A stretch of DNA of 64,000 nt from Sphingobacterium siyangense (GCF_007830445.1 NZ_VLKR01000022.1:52696-116695); one strand, 5' to 3'. Counted from the stretch's first letter, positions 1 through 9,291 are shown. Made by a program: numbers and translations. Notes: generated by a model from the sequence alone, not told the origin.

Positions 1-441
1 AAGCTGGCCCGATGCTATCTCAGCAAGTACCATTTCTGCCATGTTCCGCCTCACTTTCCCCTTTCTTCCGACAGGAGCAAAGGTACTTTCCTCCGTCAAA
101 ACACGATCCTCTTGAGGATACATATATGTATTATCAAAAAAGACAAGCTTAGTACCATTGATCTTACAGGCATCAATCACATGACGAAGAATAGCTGGAA
201 ACTGTTCCTCCCATAGATCCGAACTTATAGGAAGCCCTAAAGTGAAATAGGCAATATCACTCCCCTTCACCGCCTCGATTGCCTGTTCACGGATCGATAG
301 ATCCGCAGAAAAAACTTCGTCAGTATCATTTACTTTTTTTGCTTTTCGACTGACAATGCGGATAGCAGAAGTAAAATTTCGCTTTAGCTCGCGCGCCAGT
401 TCTTCTCCAATTTGTCCATTGGCACCCAATATCGTCTGCAT
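1..441 (-). CDS. NAD(P)-binding NmrA/epimerase-like oxidoreductase, 3' end beyond window
   Basis: The frame is open from an ATG at 439-441 to the window edge (147 codons), so only the N-terminal part is present. The protein begins MQTILGANGQIGEELAREL, a Rossmann beta-alpha-beta with the glycine pattern GANGQIG typical of atypical short-chain dehydrogenases of the NmrA or NAD-dependent epimerase group. Later segments (VKGSDIAYFTLGLP, TKLVFFDNTYMYP) match the strand-helix pattern and the Y-P region of these folds. The substrate cannot be told. Its promoter should lie in 442-572, the gap to the Gfo/Idh gene on the same strand. The family call is good; the specific function is unknown. Confidence 0.8.
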   Translation of the reverse strand, partial: MQTILGANGQIGEELARELKRNFTSAIRIVSRKAKKVNDTDEVFSADLSIREQAIEAVKGSDIAYFTLGLPISSDLWEEQFPAILRHVIDACKINGTKLVFFDNTYMYPQEDRVLTEESTFAPVGRKGKVRRNMAEMVLAEIASGQL

Positions 442-572
442 AATATTCCTTTTTCTATGTTGTGACCATCTGATACCAATATATTGATATTTGTTCAATT
501 AACCGCACCGTTGCGGTTCAATACCGAATAACTCCCGACCTCAACTTTTCTCAGCGCCCATGACCTATCTTA

Positions 573-1925
573 TTAAGGATGTTGCCATGGACTGCGATAC
601 GGTCTTTGCAGTAATTGAGTTGCTTCAGGATCATCGACACATATTTTTTGTATTGGATCATAAATCAAGGGGCGATTCAACTGCATCGACAAGTTTGCCA
701 GAATGCAGCTTGCGGTAGATATATAGCCCTCTTCAATATCAGCTACAGGCAGATGATTATTTTCAATTGCCGATAAAAGGTCAAGCATATGTTGTCTGGT
801 TGCAGGCGCTGTATGCAACTCGATTCGGTGCTCCGTCAAATCTTTGGGGAACTTCTCCTTTTCTAAGATAACATCCTGTCGAATGGGCGTGCCTTCTCCG
901 ATTGGAATAAATTCATATTTCATCACACTTCCCTTTAAGGTACCCTTGTCACCATATATCACAAATGCCCAAGGGTATTCAGGGTCTGCTGCTGCCCCCC
1001 ATGTCCTATGCTGCCAGACACAATTAAGATCTTCGTATTCAAATAAGGCTGTCTGCGTATCCGCGATCGTCGATTTCCCTCCTTTTTGCACATAAATGCC
1101 ACCTTTCGCATGCACGCTTTTGGGCCATTTAAGCTGCAGAAGCCAACGCACAGTATCAAACATATGCATTCCCATATCCCCGGTTATTCCATTCCCATAG
1201 GCCATAAAAGTTCGCCACCAGCCACCATGAGGCAAACCATCATAAGCCCGCAAAGGTGCTGGACCCGTCCAAAGTTCGTAATCCAGGAAATCTGGAACCG
1301 GCTCGATCGGTGGATTGCCGTTCTTTCGCATATGATAATAGCAGCACATTTCCACATGCGAAATCTTTCCAAGTAAGCCACTATCGATCACTCGCTTCTT
1401 GGCATCAATGAGATGGGCTGTACTTCTCCGTTGTGTTCCCACTTGAACTTTCCGGTTATATTTTCTTGCCGCACGCCATATAGCATCCCCCTCAAGCACA
1501 TCAACACTGATCGGTTTCTGCAAATAGAGATGAGCACCCGAACGCATCGCATCAATAGCCTGTCTGGCGTGCCAGTGATCTGGTGTTCCAATGAGAATTA
1601 GATCGAATTTATGACTGGCGAGCATTTGCCTATAATCTTTATACAGTTTTGGAACTTTTTTTGAAATTTGACGCTCACTAATCAGCCGCCCAGCTTCCTG
1701 CAGCTGATTGTCGTCGACATCGCATATAGCAATGACATCGACATCCCGAACCTGAATTAAACGGAATAAATCACTTTTCCCATACCAACCTGCACCAATC
1801 AATCCGACCCGAAAATTTTTAATCGCATCACGAAATGAAAGCCCCTTAACTTCTAAGGCTGATAAAGTTAAAACTGCCCCCGCTCCTTGAATAAATTTTC
1901 TCCTATTTAGATTGACCATAGCCAT
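573..1925 (-). CDS. Gfo/Idh/MocA family oxidoreductase with Tat signal
   Basis: 450-residue NAD(P)-dependent sugar/inositol-type oxidoreductase. The N-terminus carries a twin-arginine export signal (NRRKFIQGAG, residues 7-16) followed by a hydrophobic stretch, so the folded cofactor-loaded enzyme is probably exported to the periplasm. The Rossmann motif is GLIGAGWYG (about 42-50), and the family EKP signature appears as QKP (LYLQKPISVD, about 135). The C-terminal half contains GNGITGDMGMHMFDTVRW, the usual substrate-domain motif with a catalytic His. Length is normal for exported Bacteroidota members. Two starts six nucleotides apart upstream of the RR motif (codons 1 and 3) are possible; the first is used here. 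The substrate is probably a carbohydrate derivative, but this is inferred from family only. Confidence 0.9.
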   Translation of the reverse strand: MAMVNLNRRKFIQGAGAVLTLSALEVKGLSFRDAIKNFRVGLIGAGWYGKSDLFRLIQVRDVDVIAICDVDDNQLQEAGRLISERQISKKVPKLYKDYRQMLASHKFDLILIGTPDHWHARQAIDAMRSGAHLYLQKPISVDVLEGDAIWRAARKYNRKVQVGTQRRSTAHLIDAKKRVIDSGLLGKISHVEMCCYYHMRKNGNPPIEPVPDFLDYELWTGPAPLRAYDGLPHGGWWRTFMAYGNGITGDMGMHMFDTVRWLLQLKWPKSVHAKGGIYVQKGGKSTIADTQTALFEYEDLNCVWQHRTWGAAADPEYPWAFVIYGDKGTLKGSVMKYEFIPIGEGTPIRQDVILEKEKFPKDLTEHRIELHTAPATRQHMLDLLSAIENNHLPVADIEEGYISTASCILANLSMQLNRPLIYDPIQKICVDDPEATQLLQRPYRSPWQHP

Positions 1926-2119
1926 AATTCATTGGTTTATTGCCTAATATAAGAAAAAACAAACGATAAATCAACCTGTTTTAAGCCGCAAAATACGTTA
2001 CAGGCAAAAGAACCTACCTACAGGAACAAGACCTGCACTTTAAGATCAACAAGTAGCACAGCATTTTTTTCATTTAAGCCAAAATAGCGTAAATTCATAT
2101 CGAGCTAAACAATTAAGAC

Positions 2120-2920
2120 ATGAAAAGAGAAATGGTATTTTTGAAAGTAATATTATTTTACTTTGCCTCCCTCGTGGTGTTTGCTTTCGCTGCAGGCATA
2201 ACCAAACAAACAATGTTCTCCGATTTACTTTCACTCAGCCTCGCGACATTCCTCAGCTTGGGTTTAATTTACCTGTTTAAAGCTTGGGATAAAATTAGTT
2301 TTTCTCAAATTGGGTTAGGATTTAACAAAAAGAGTGTGCTCAATTTTAGCGCTGGCTTATGCTTAGGTATTGTTATGGTCGGCCTTATGGTTATAATACT
2401 AACAAATTTTGCCGAAGTATCTTTTAAGAAACAGGCATTTATTGACACTAAATTATTGGCAATACATATTCTTCTTTACTTTTTCGTCGCCTGTCGGGAA
2501 GAGTTGGTTTTTAGAACCTATTTCTTATGGCGCCTGAAAGATAAACTCGGCACTGTTGTAGCCTTTTCGATTATGGTACTTGTTTTTATTTTAGAACATT
2601 TATTTACCGGTTTTACACTAAAGGCGGCAGTACTGGGTTCAGGACTTGGAGCTGTACTTTTTGGTCTTGCTGTACTAAGAACCCGCAATATTGCACTATC
2701 TATTGGACTGCACTTCGGCTGGAACCTAACCCATTGGGCTTTGGGGTTTAAAAATAGCACAGGGTTATGGGTAGAAAGTGTTGCAAAGGGCAGTGAACAT
2801 CAGTCTGAAAACATCGCGTTTATTGCCTATACGATCGTAATGCTTTTAGGTATTCTGATCGTCTATAAGCTGTCAAAAAAAACATCGTTTCAGGGGAACA
2901 ATAGTAGCCCGATCGATTAA
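2120..2920 (+). CDS. CPBP family intramembrane glutamic endopeptidase
   Basis: 266-residue polytopic membrane protein with about seven or eight hydrophobic helices. It carries the CPBP/Abi (type II CAAX-processing-like) motifs: motif 1 EELVFRTYFLWRL (EExxxR, about residues 127-132), motif 2 FILEHLFTGF (FxxxH region, about 157), and motif 3 HFGWNLTHWAL near residue 198. The conserved Glu and His residues form the active site in the family. In bacteria these proteins often act in bacteriocin self-immunity or membrane protein processing; no bacteriocin gene is visible nearby. The gene is isolated between a divergently transcribed oxidoreductase and a 620-bp gap. Confidence 0.88.
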   Translation: MKREMVFLKVILFYFASLVVFAFAAGITKQTMFSDLLSLSLATFLSLGLIYLFKAWDKISFSQIGLGFNKKSVLNFSAGLCLGIVMVGLMVIILTNFAEVSFKKQAFIDTKLLAIHILLYFFVACREELVFRTYFLWRLKDKLGTVVAFSIMVLVFILEHLFTGFTLKAAVLGSGLGAVLFGLAVLRTRNIALSIGLHFGWNLTHWALGFKNSTGLWVESVAKGSEHQSENIAFIAYTIVMLLGILIVYKLSKKTSFQGNNSSPID

Positions 2921-3084
2921 TCCCAAAATCGATGCACAAGCCATCGGTAAAAGCTTTTGCCAACATATAATTCCCTTTATTATATCAGCTACCCTGTAGA
3001 CACGAAGCTACAACAATCAGACTCACTGCAAGTTCTAAAAATAAAGGCACGGCTTTTGTAAACTACTAAGTAAAAAAAAGTATT

Positions 3085-3174
3085 ATGAGAAGAACGCCTT
3101 ACACCACATCTGTTATTATATTGCTCGTCCTATGTCTGATTGTACTAATGACCACATGTTCAAAAATTGCCTAA
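3085..3174 (+). CDS. possible 29-residue lipoprotein-like peptide
   Basis: A short frame begins ATGAGAAGA after an A-rich stretch (AAGTAAAAAAAAG) that resembles Bacteroidota ribosome binding regions. The peptide has a basic start (MRRTPYTT), a hydrophobic core (SVIILLVLCLIVLM) and an MTTC lipobox-like end followed by SKIA. The layout mimics a tiny entericidin-like lipoprotein, but hydrophobic peptides of this size arise often by chance. It lies in the otherwise gene-free stretch 2921-3541. No homologue is recognised. Confidence 0.25.
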   Translation: MRRTPYTTSVIILLVLCLIVLMTTCSKIA

Positions 3175-3376
3175 ATTACATCCAGTTTGGGCAAAATTGT
3201 AAAACCAGTCATGAACGTAATGACGAGTTCATCATTGAAAATAGAGTCTAAAAAAATAGATTCTTAGGCCTTCCCCATGGCTTTCATCAAGCAGATAAAT
3301 TTCACTTTATTAATCAGGCAAGAACACAATCCGAACAGATTGTGCTAAACGTCGTTATTCCCACAGGTATAATTAC

Positions 3377-3447
3377 AAAAAAGCCCTAGAGCGGGGAACT
3401 CTAGGGTCTTAGCCATATATTAACCTATTTTATGAAAAGTATTTGTA
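3377..3447 (-). ncRNA. candidate small RNA / terminator element, copy 1
   Basis: Read on the minus strand, a segment containing ACTTTTCATAAAATAGG and ATGGCTAAGA (tail at 3407-3444) leads directly into an 8-bp hairpin (arms 3399-3406 and 3384-3391) and then a run of T. The same 38-nt tail, with one inserted base, occurs at 35120-35158, where it is joined to a different but equally strong hairpin. The element lies about 100 bp downstream of the VOC gene (stop at 3542), so it might be part of that gene's 3' UTR or an independent short transcript. The conserved tail ends in ATGGCTAAG, which could open a tiny frame (MAK...) running into the terminator. Confidence 0.5.
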
Positions 3448-3541
3448 TCAATAACGTCTTAGTTTTCTATTTATTTTGTACAACATAGAAATTTCTTAAA
3501 TTTTCTTTTTTTCGCACAAAGGTTCGATTCAATCATTTACC

Positions 3542-3988
3542 TTATAGAGGTTGGGCTAAACCAATCAATAATCCCTCTACTCCTCTTAGATAACAAAGGC
3601 GATAAGCATTTTCGTATTGTACCACCTCCCCTACGAGGACAGCGCCGTGATTGCCAATTAGCCTCCGCAGTACATCATCTAGATCTTCAACGGTAAACAT
3701 TGCCCGCAAATAGCCCAAGGCATTGACCGGAGCATTTCTGTGATCTGCAATTATCGCAGGATCAATAAATCTTGAAAGTTCCAATCGGCTATGTCCATCT
3801 GGTGTCACCATCATGGCGATCTCGACATGCTGCGCACCAAGACCAGTCACTCTACCTGCCCATTCACCTTCAATCTGTGCTCTCCCTTCCAGATATAAAC
3901 CAAGTTCTGAAAAAAACGAAATCGCGTTGTCCAACGACTCCACCACGATACCCATATTATCCATTCGAAGTAACTTACTCTTTTCCAT
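3542..3988 (-). CDS. VOC family protein (glyoxalase/bleomycin resistance fold)
   Basis: 148-residue single-domain vicinal oxygen chelate protein. The start (DNMGIVVESLDNAISFFSELGL) is the standard first beta-alpha-beta module in which the metal-binding His would sit; here the position reads NMGI. The second module holds LGYLRAMFTVEDLDDVLRRL and ends in CYLRGVEGLLIGLAQPL, the usual C-terminal strand with a Glu metal ligand (RGVEG). The substrate is unknown; relatives are annotated as glyoxalases or dioxygenases. It is transcribed alone, with a 38-codon-equivalent gap to the TonB receptor stop at 4070. Confidence 0.85.
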   Translation of the reverse strand: MEKSKLLRMDNMGIVVESLDNAISFFSELGLYLEGRAQIEGEWAGRVTGLGAQHVEIAMMVTPDGHSRLELSRFIDPAIIADHRNAPVNALGYLRAMFTVEDLDDVLRRLIGNHGAVLVGEVVQYENAYRLCYLRGVEGLLIGLAQPL

Positions 3989-4069
3989 AATACATCATTA
4001 TTTACAAGGAGTTATAATCCCTATTAAAGATACAAAGGAAAATTTTAAAGCTACCATCGCGCCCAGTCT

Positions 4070-6322
4070 TTAGAATTTATAACTCAGACCCGCTTTTACC
4101 ATAAAAGGTGTTCCAGGAGTGAAATGCAATTCAGAAACGGACTGCTGTTCATTTCTTAATCGAGTTTCGGTCTCAAACTGCGCTTCATTCCACTTGGTGT
4201 CAAATAAGTTTTGGATCTGCACCAAAAAATTCCATTTTCCCAGGCCATAGTTTAGCAGGAGGTCATTGACAAAATAACCTTTAGCACGTACCGAATTATC
4301 TTCTATCGCTGGTTTTATATTCATATAACGATAGCGCAAATTAGCCGAAATGCCAAGCGGTAACTTCACAGATACCCCTCCTGTACTTGTTAAAGAAGGC
4401 ACCAGCGGGATATAGTTTTCAACTTTAGGTTCGTCAATCGCCCGCGCGTAAGCATAATTTATGTCGCCGTCAAAATATAACCAAGGGGTAGCTTGATAGC
4501 GTAAACTCAAATCTGCCCCCAGACGTTTCGTTTTCCCTGAAGGCTCTACGACAGCTTCATCCCCAACATACACAAATTCTTGCTGAAGGTACAACCCCCA
4601 TAAAGCAGGCTGAATAAAGAGGTTATCAGTTGGCTTCCAGATCAAGCCAAGATCTGCACCATAGGAAATGGGCATAATATCTTTTCCATGTTGTTCCATC
4701 ACCACGCGGATATCATTGGAATGAAATCCCATACCCGTTTTCAAATATAATTGTGCGCGATGACTGAACGTATATCCAAAATTAAGCTTTGGACTAATCC
4801 TTGTCGCGGAAGCCTCTTGTCCGGCGGGGTCACTTTTCAGCTTATCATGCAAGTTGAAAATCAAATGATCGACACGTATTGCAGGATTAATAGTCCATTT
4901 ACCAATACGCCAATCCAGATTGCTATAGGCATGCAGATTCATTTCTACGCCCGAAATATGCGAAAGCCGATCCAATAATTCGTCGCGCTGATAAACATGG
5001 TTCAGTTGAAGATCTTTGATATCGTCCACTCGGAGTCCAAAACCCGATGTCCAAGAAAGCTGACTATGATCAAACTGAAATTGGCGATTGTATTTGTTTT
5101 CAATCCCGTACAGGTATCGATCATCAACCTGTTCTATCTCATCGCCATGAATGGGATCTTTCAGAAAAAAAGTGAAATCGGAAAACAACTGAAATTTATA
5201 GCGCGACAAGTAAACATTGCTTTCCCAGCTTTCCTGATCACTGATCAGCGCACGGTATTGCATCGCTAAATTCATGCGGGATGTATTTCCGCCTTCAGTA
5301 GAATCGATCGACCCCCAACGGCTAATCAGTCCCTGCCGAACGGCCCGCTCCGGAATCTGACCCGATGCATTCCAACCCGAGCTGAATATGGACCCCTGGA
5401 GATTGATATAATGTTTCTCATCGATCCACTGATTATACTTCGCAAATAGATTGACACGACTAAAATTTTGCTTGATGTCAAAAGGACCGTTCGAATAATT
5501 GAACTCACCTGCAGCATAGGCATACTTATTCTGCTCATGGTTATTCACCAGATTAAGCATGGCTACCGTACGCCAGGAGTCAAAAGAACCCCCTTCAACC
5601 TTAAAAAGATTATGATCCAAATGATCCAAGGTTGTAAAATTAACATAACCCGATGTATTCAGATCACCTTTGTCTGCATAATAGGCCCCCTTGCCAAAAT
5701 CAATATCTTTAACCGTTTCTGGAATAATAAAATGAAGATCTGCGTATCCCTGACCGTGCGCATGAGAGACCATATTAACTGGGATACCATCTGCAGTAAT
5801 GGCAATATCTGTACCATGGTCATTATCAAATCCACGCAAAAATATCTGCTCAGCCTTTCCACCGCCGGCATGCTGTGCTATAAAGAGCCCAGGAACTTTC
5901 CGTAATAGATCTTGCGCCGAATTAACAGGAATCTTACTTAAATCAACTTTGCTCAATGTTTTACTGCTATTGAATGCATCCACCTGAATTTGACTCAACT
6001 GCACTTCGTTTTTTTGCATCTCGATTTCAATGGGAGACTTTGCTTCTTTTAGGATGTACATCTGATCGAGATAGCCTATCCGGCTCAACAGTAAGGTGTC
6101 CGGAAATGTTCCCGGCTGTACGGAAAAAGCACCATTCAATGCGGTATGACTATGCTTTATTCCACGTTGGTAGCGTATATTGACTTCTTCTAATTGCTAT
6201 TTACTATCCTTATCTTTCACAGTTCCCTGAATCACATGTTGCTGTGCATAACTGTGGGTCGCAGCCAGTAAGCCTATAAAAAAGGTAATTTGACGTTTGT
6301 TCATATTTTGACGTTTGTTCAT
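4070..6322 (-). pseudogene. TonB-dependent receptor interrupted by an in-frame TAG after the signal peptide
   Basis: The intact part (6139 downwards, 689 codons) holds an N-terminal carboxypeptidase-like fragment, a plug (SAQDLLRKVPGLFIAQHAGGGKAEQIFLRGFDNDHGT) split across typical TonB motifs, and a beta-barrel ending in VKAGLSYKF with terminal Phe. Directly upstream in the same frame lie a start and signal peptide (MNKRQITFFIGLLAA, then SYAQQHVIQGTVKDKDSK) followed by TAG at 6197-6199 and QLEEVNIRYQRG. Restoring one sense codon (for example CAG) gives a continuous receptor of about 744 residues. Without the signal peptide the body cannot reach the outer membrane. It sits 14 bp behind the NicO-type transporter, so nickel or cobalt uptake is the likely ancestral job. 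A sequencing error or amber suppression cannot be excluded. Confidence 0.8.
6287..6322 (-). repeat. 18-bp tandem duplication over the receptor start codon
   Basis: Units at 6287-6304 and 6305-6322 are 18 bp each and differ at one or two positions. On the minus strand each contains ATGAACAAACGTCAAA, giving MNKRQN-MNKRQI in frame. Both ATGs are possible starts for the broken TonB receptor gene. The duplication adds six codons and keeps the frame. Confidence 0.85.
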
Positions 6323-6335
6323 AATTTTAAAAAAA

Positions 6336-7046
6336 TTACCATCCCAGAAATAACATCCCCGCACCGCAAATTGACAGGACTGCACCACTAATGGCGTGTA
6401 CATATCGATCCAGTTTTTCGGTATCGAGCAAATTATAGCCATAAATTCCCAACAAGACCATTCCGACCATGGTTACCACTGTCGTAATGGTAAAAGTGCT
6501 AATCAGCGTAATCACCTCCGTCATTGAGCGGTGTGCACCTGAAAAAAATAAAAGAGGTATCAATGGTTCCGATGGTCCCATGACGAAAATTGCAAATAAT
6601 ACCAAAGGCGTTACCTTTGTCTTTTGATGATGGTGATGATGCCCTGATGCACTTTTCCCATGGGTATGTTCATGCACATAAACTTCATCACCCATCACAT
6701 CAAAATGCTTATGGGAATGCTTCTTTGACATTTTCCAGATCCCGTAAATCAAATATCCAAGTCCAAAAATAAATAGTGCCCAACTTGAAACATTGCCACG
6801 CACGTCCTGTAACCAGCTGATTTTATTGAGTTGCCATCCAAGATAAACGCCAATAATCCCCAGTATGACCGAACTGAAAACATGTCCGAGTCCACATATA
6901 ATTGTCCATAATATAGTTTTTCCCAACGACCATTTTTTCGATTTGGACAATACAATAAAGGGCAGATAATGGTCTGGCCCCGATGCAGTATGAAAAAAAC
7001 TGATCGTAATAGCTGTAATAGCTAATGCATAAAGTGTTGTGTTCAT
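6336..7046 (-). CDS. NicO/HupE-UreH-type nickel/cobalt membrane transporter
   Basis: 236-residue membrane protein with about six helices. Helix I carries FFHTASGPDHYLPF, the HX4DH signature of nickel/cobalt transporters of the NicO/RcnA/UreH family. A cytoplasmic loop around residues 125-145 is histidine rich (HEHTHGKSASGHHHHHQ), fitting metal binding. A second family motif (FVMGPSEPLIPLLF) follows. It is the first gene of a minus-strand pair with the TonB receptor 14 bp downstream, consistent with outer- and inner-membrane steps of Ni or Co movement. Whether it imports or exports is not decided by sequence. The receptor partner is broken here, so the pair may no longer work as a route. Confidence 0.85.
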   Translation of the reverse strand: MNTTLYALAITAITISFFHTASGPDHYLPFIVLSKSKKWSLGKTILWTIICGLGHVFSSVILGIIGVYLGWQLNKISWLQDVRGNVSSWALFIFGLGYLIYGIWKMSKKHSHKHFDVMGDEVYVHEHTHGKSASGHHHHHQKTKVTPLVLFAIFVMGPSEPLIPLLFFSGAHRSMTEVITLISTFTITTVVTMVGMVLLGIYGYNLLDTEKLDRYVHAISGAVLSICGAGMLFLGW

Positions 7047-7165
7047 ATAAATGATTTAATAGCAAAGCAGATGATAAACTGCTTCCTTCAAGCAATGATT
7101 TGTTACATAGGTTATATAGTCGTGTATTGACTCAACCCATGATATTCACCAAAAGAAAAAGGGGA

Positions 7166-7540
7166 TTAACCGAAAATTTTAAAGGAATGGTATAGGATAC
7201 ACTTGTCTGGCAGACTGTTAGACAAATATTTATTTTGGAGTTCATAAAAACTATGCCACGACTTCTTATCCGTAAATAGCAAGAAAATAGGCAGAATCAG
7301 TCCCAAGGCACAGAGCCGAACGGCATATGCTAAATGTTGATCATAACTCAATTCGAATGAGCATTCTTCGATCGATCCGAGATAAAAATCGAAATGGGAT
7401 TGTGATGAAGCTATTGACGGTTTTGACGCGTTTTTATAGGCAGCATGTGAAAAGACATCCTTGTTTATTTTACCTGTAATAAACATACAGAAAAAAACAA
7501 TGGGCAATAACATTAAAAGATGTCTTATATACCTATACAT
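7166..7540 (-). CDS. hypothetical membrane protein
   Basis: 124 residues with two predicted helices: one at the N-terminus (HLLMLLPIVFFCMFITG) and one near residue 77-90 (ALGLILPIFLLFT). The segment between them is soluble and contains one Cys (EECSFEL). No family is recognised. It lies directly upstream of the metal transporter on the same strand (120 bp apart) and may share its regulation. Proteins of this shape are often found as small partners of TonB/metal uptake loci in Bacteroidota, but that is only inference. Confidence 0.55.
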   Translation of the reverse strand: MYRYIRHLLMLLPIVFFCMFITGKINKDVFSHAAYKNASKPSIASSQSHFDFYLGSIEECSFELSYDQHLAYAVRLCALGLILPIFLLFTDKKSWHSFYELQNKYLSNSLPDKCILYHSFKIFG

Positions 7541-7816
7541 AGCATGTCACATCCTTATGGGATTGATGGATCAAATTTATTATAAGTTTGACCTTGTAGA
7601 GTAGCACAAATCTTGAATTTTATAGCCTTTTTATAACCTAGCAAAAAAAACAGGCAGCTAAATAAACAAGACAAAAACTTTATTTAAATCAATAAATAGG
7701 CGATATAAGATAAAAAACAAGATTTATATGTATAAATCAACAGACTTAAATTAGCACAAATCACGTTTTTTATATTCTAACCTATTATTCATTCATTTTG
7801 TGGCTATCGGCCATAA

Positions 7817-8173
7817 ATAAACAAGAATTCAACCAATCATATCAATGAGCTATACTGGAAAGATCGTTGTGGTATTGCATTTACCTTAGCCACCATAGGC
7901 GGCAGATGGAAAATCAACTTTCTTTCCTATCTGCTAAATGAAGGTAAACTCCGCTATAGTGAGTTGCGGAAAAAGCTCGTAGGCATATCAGAGCGTATGC
8001 TGATTGCTAAATTAAAGGAACTTGAGCAGGACAATCTGATCACTCGAATAGTATATCAGCAAGTCCCGCCAAAGGTAGAATATGAATTAACTGCGCTCGG
8101 CCGTTCGCTCGAGGAAATATTAACACTAATGGATAAATGGGGAGAAGATAATCTCCCCGAATCAATGCTTTGA
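7817..8173 (+). CDS. HxlR-type winged-helix regulator with ATA in place of a start codon
   Basis: The open frame gives a complete HxlR domain: ELYWKDRCGIAFTLATIGG, then RWKINFL, GKLRYSELRKKLVGISERML, LKELEQDNLITR and ELTALGRSLEEIL. The conserved N-terminal Cys and the GGRWK motif are in place, so the N-terminal half is real. However, in frame there is a stop TAA at 7814-7816, and between it and codon 50 (TTG at 7964) no ATG, GTG or TTG exists. The first codon after the stop is ATA, followed by AACAAGAATTCA; a single change from ATG would explain it. The gene either starts at ATA or has lost translation. Its 3' end overlaps the convergent DUF2891 gene by 12 bp. Confidence 0.75.
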   Translation: MNKNSTNHINELYWKDRCGIAFTLATIGGRWKINFLSYLLNEGKLRYSELRKKLVGISERMLIAKLKELEQDNLITRIVYQQVPPKVEYELTALGRSLEEILTLMDKWGEDNLPESML

Positions 8174-9259
8174 TAATGCATAGAGTGCAAATGTGCCTAA
8201 CCAATGTGACCCCATATAATCATCCTTGGTGGTAATATTGGGCAAAGAGTATTTTAAATGTTTATTCGCCAAATTATGCAAGTAACTTAACTCAGGCAGC
8301 GCTTTTGCGATACCGTTTAAACAGTTTGCGCGACTAAAATTAAGTCCATCCAGATGGACCAAATGTCCGTCCGTTCGATCTTTCACGATACCTGGTTCTA
8401 AATTGAAATCGGGATTAAACAGATCTGGCATAAAATCCTTTAACCATTTACGGTAATCCTCCTGTTGCAGCACCAAACTCATACAGAGGGCTTCTTCAAG
8501 ACAAGGAGAAAGAAAGTCGCTTCCACTTGGCTCAAAAGAAATGTTGCAGTTCTTATCCTGACTATATAAACGAGAAGCATTCGTCATTAATGATTTTTCA
8601 AACGTCACATTTCCCGTACTTCTTGCATAGTCCAGAGACAGAGAAAGGCCAAATGCCGAATTATCGTGATATCCTGTCCTAATCGGATAGACTAATTTGG
8701 GCAGATATTCTTGATAAGATTTTACAACGTGTTTTACCAAGGGCTCAAGATTCGAAGCCCAGCGTTTTGCATCTGTGTCGTCCCAAGTTAATAATTCCTT
8801 CTGCAGCTGCAACAACCAAGCCCAACCATACGTGCGCTCAAAGTTCTTATTGTTCTTATCTTGAAAGAAATCTAATTCAACGGCCACATTTTCCGCCGTA
8901 ATATTTCGGTTCAATTGGCGCCGAATTTCACCCGAACTGTCCAAATTTGGAAATTCCTTCAAAATATGTACAATTGACCAATACCCGTGTACAGATGAAT
9001 GCCAGTCAAAACAACCGTAAAAAATTGGATGCAATGTGCGCGGTGCTTTTAGATCACTATCACTACCGAGTACCTGCCCCAACTTATTGGGATATTCCAC
9101 TTCGATGCAATGCAATGGCAAACTGAGCAAATGCTTGGCTTGGATGCTATCCAAGGTCAAAGGCTGGTCATTTGAACTCGTATTTACTTTGATTTCCGAA
9201 TTATTTTGACATGCAGCAAAAGCAACGGATAGGCAAATAATCCCTAATATTTTTTTCAT
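8162..9259 (-). CDS. DUF2891 family lipoprotein
   Basis: 365 residues. The first 17 residues form a lipoprotein signal (MKKILGIICLSVAFAAC, lipobox FAAC), so it is lipid-anchored. The body matches the DUF2891 type: LHPIFYGCFDWHSSVHGYW near residue 77 and YGWAWLLQLQKEL near 145, with a helical, glycosidase-like (alpha/alpha barrel) appearance, and DYMGSHWLGTFALYAL at the end. The reaction is unknown; the fold suggests a carbohydrate-related hydrolase, which is inference. It ends convergent with the HxlR gene. Confidence 0.85.
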   Translation of the reverse strand: MKKILGIICLSVAFAACQNNSEIKVNTSSNDQPLTLDSIQAKHLLSLPLHCIEVEYPNKLGQVLGSDSDLKAPRTLHPIFYGCFDWHSSVHGYWSIVHILKEFPNLDSSGEIRRQLNRNITAENVAVELDFFQDKNNKNFERTYGWAWLLQLQKELLTWDDTDAKRWASNLEPLVKHVVKSYQEYLPKLVYPIRTGYHDNSAFGLSLSLDYARSTGNVTFEKSLMTNASRLYSQDKNCNISFEPSGSDFLSPCLEEALCMSLVLQQEDYRKWLKDFMPDLFNPDFNLEPGIVKDRTDGHLVHLDGLNFSRANCLNGIAKALPELSYLHNLANKHLKYSLPNITTKDDYMGSHWLGTFALYALSKH

Positions 9260-9291
9260 AAACCTCTATTTTATATATTACTATACAATAC

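Noticed and set aside
5468..5905. 145-codon plus-strand frame inside the TonB receptor
   Set aside because: It is the antisense shadow of the receptor barrel, with no motif and no promoter.
7602..7762. Direct repeat TAGCACAAATC at 7602 and 7752
   Set aside because: Eleven identical bases 150 bp apart in an AT-rich gap; no consistent promoter spacing on either strand.
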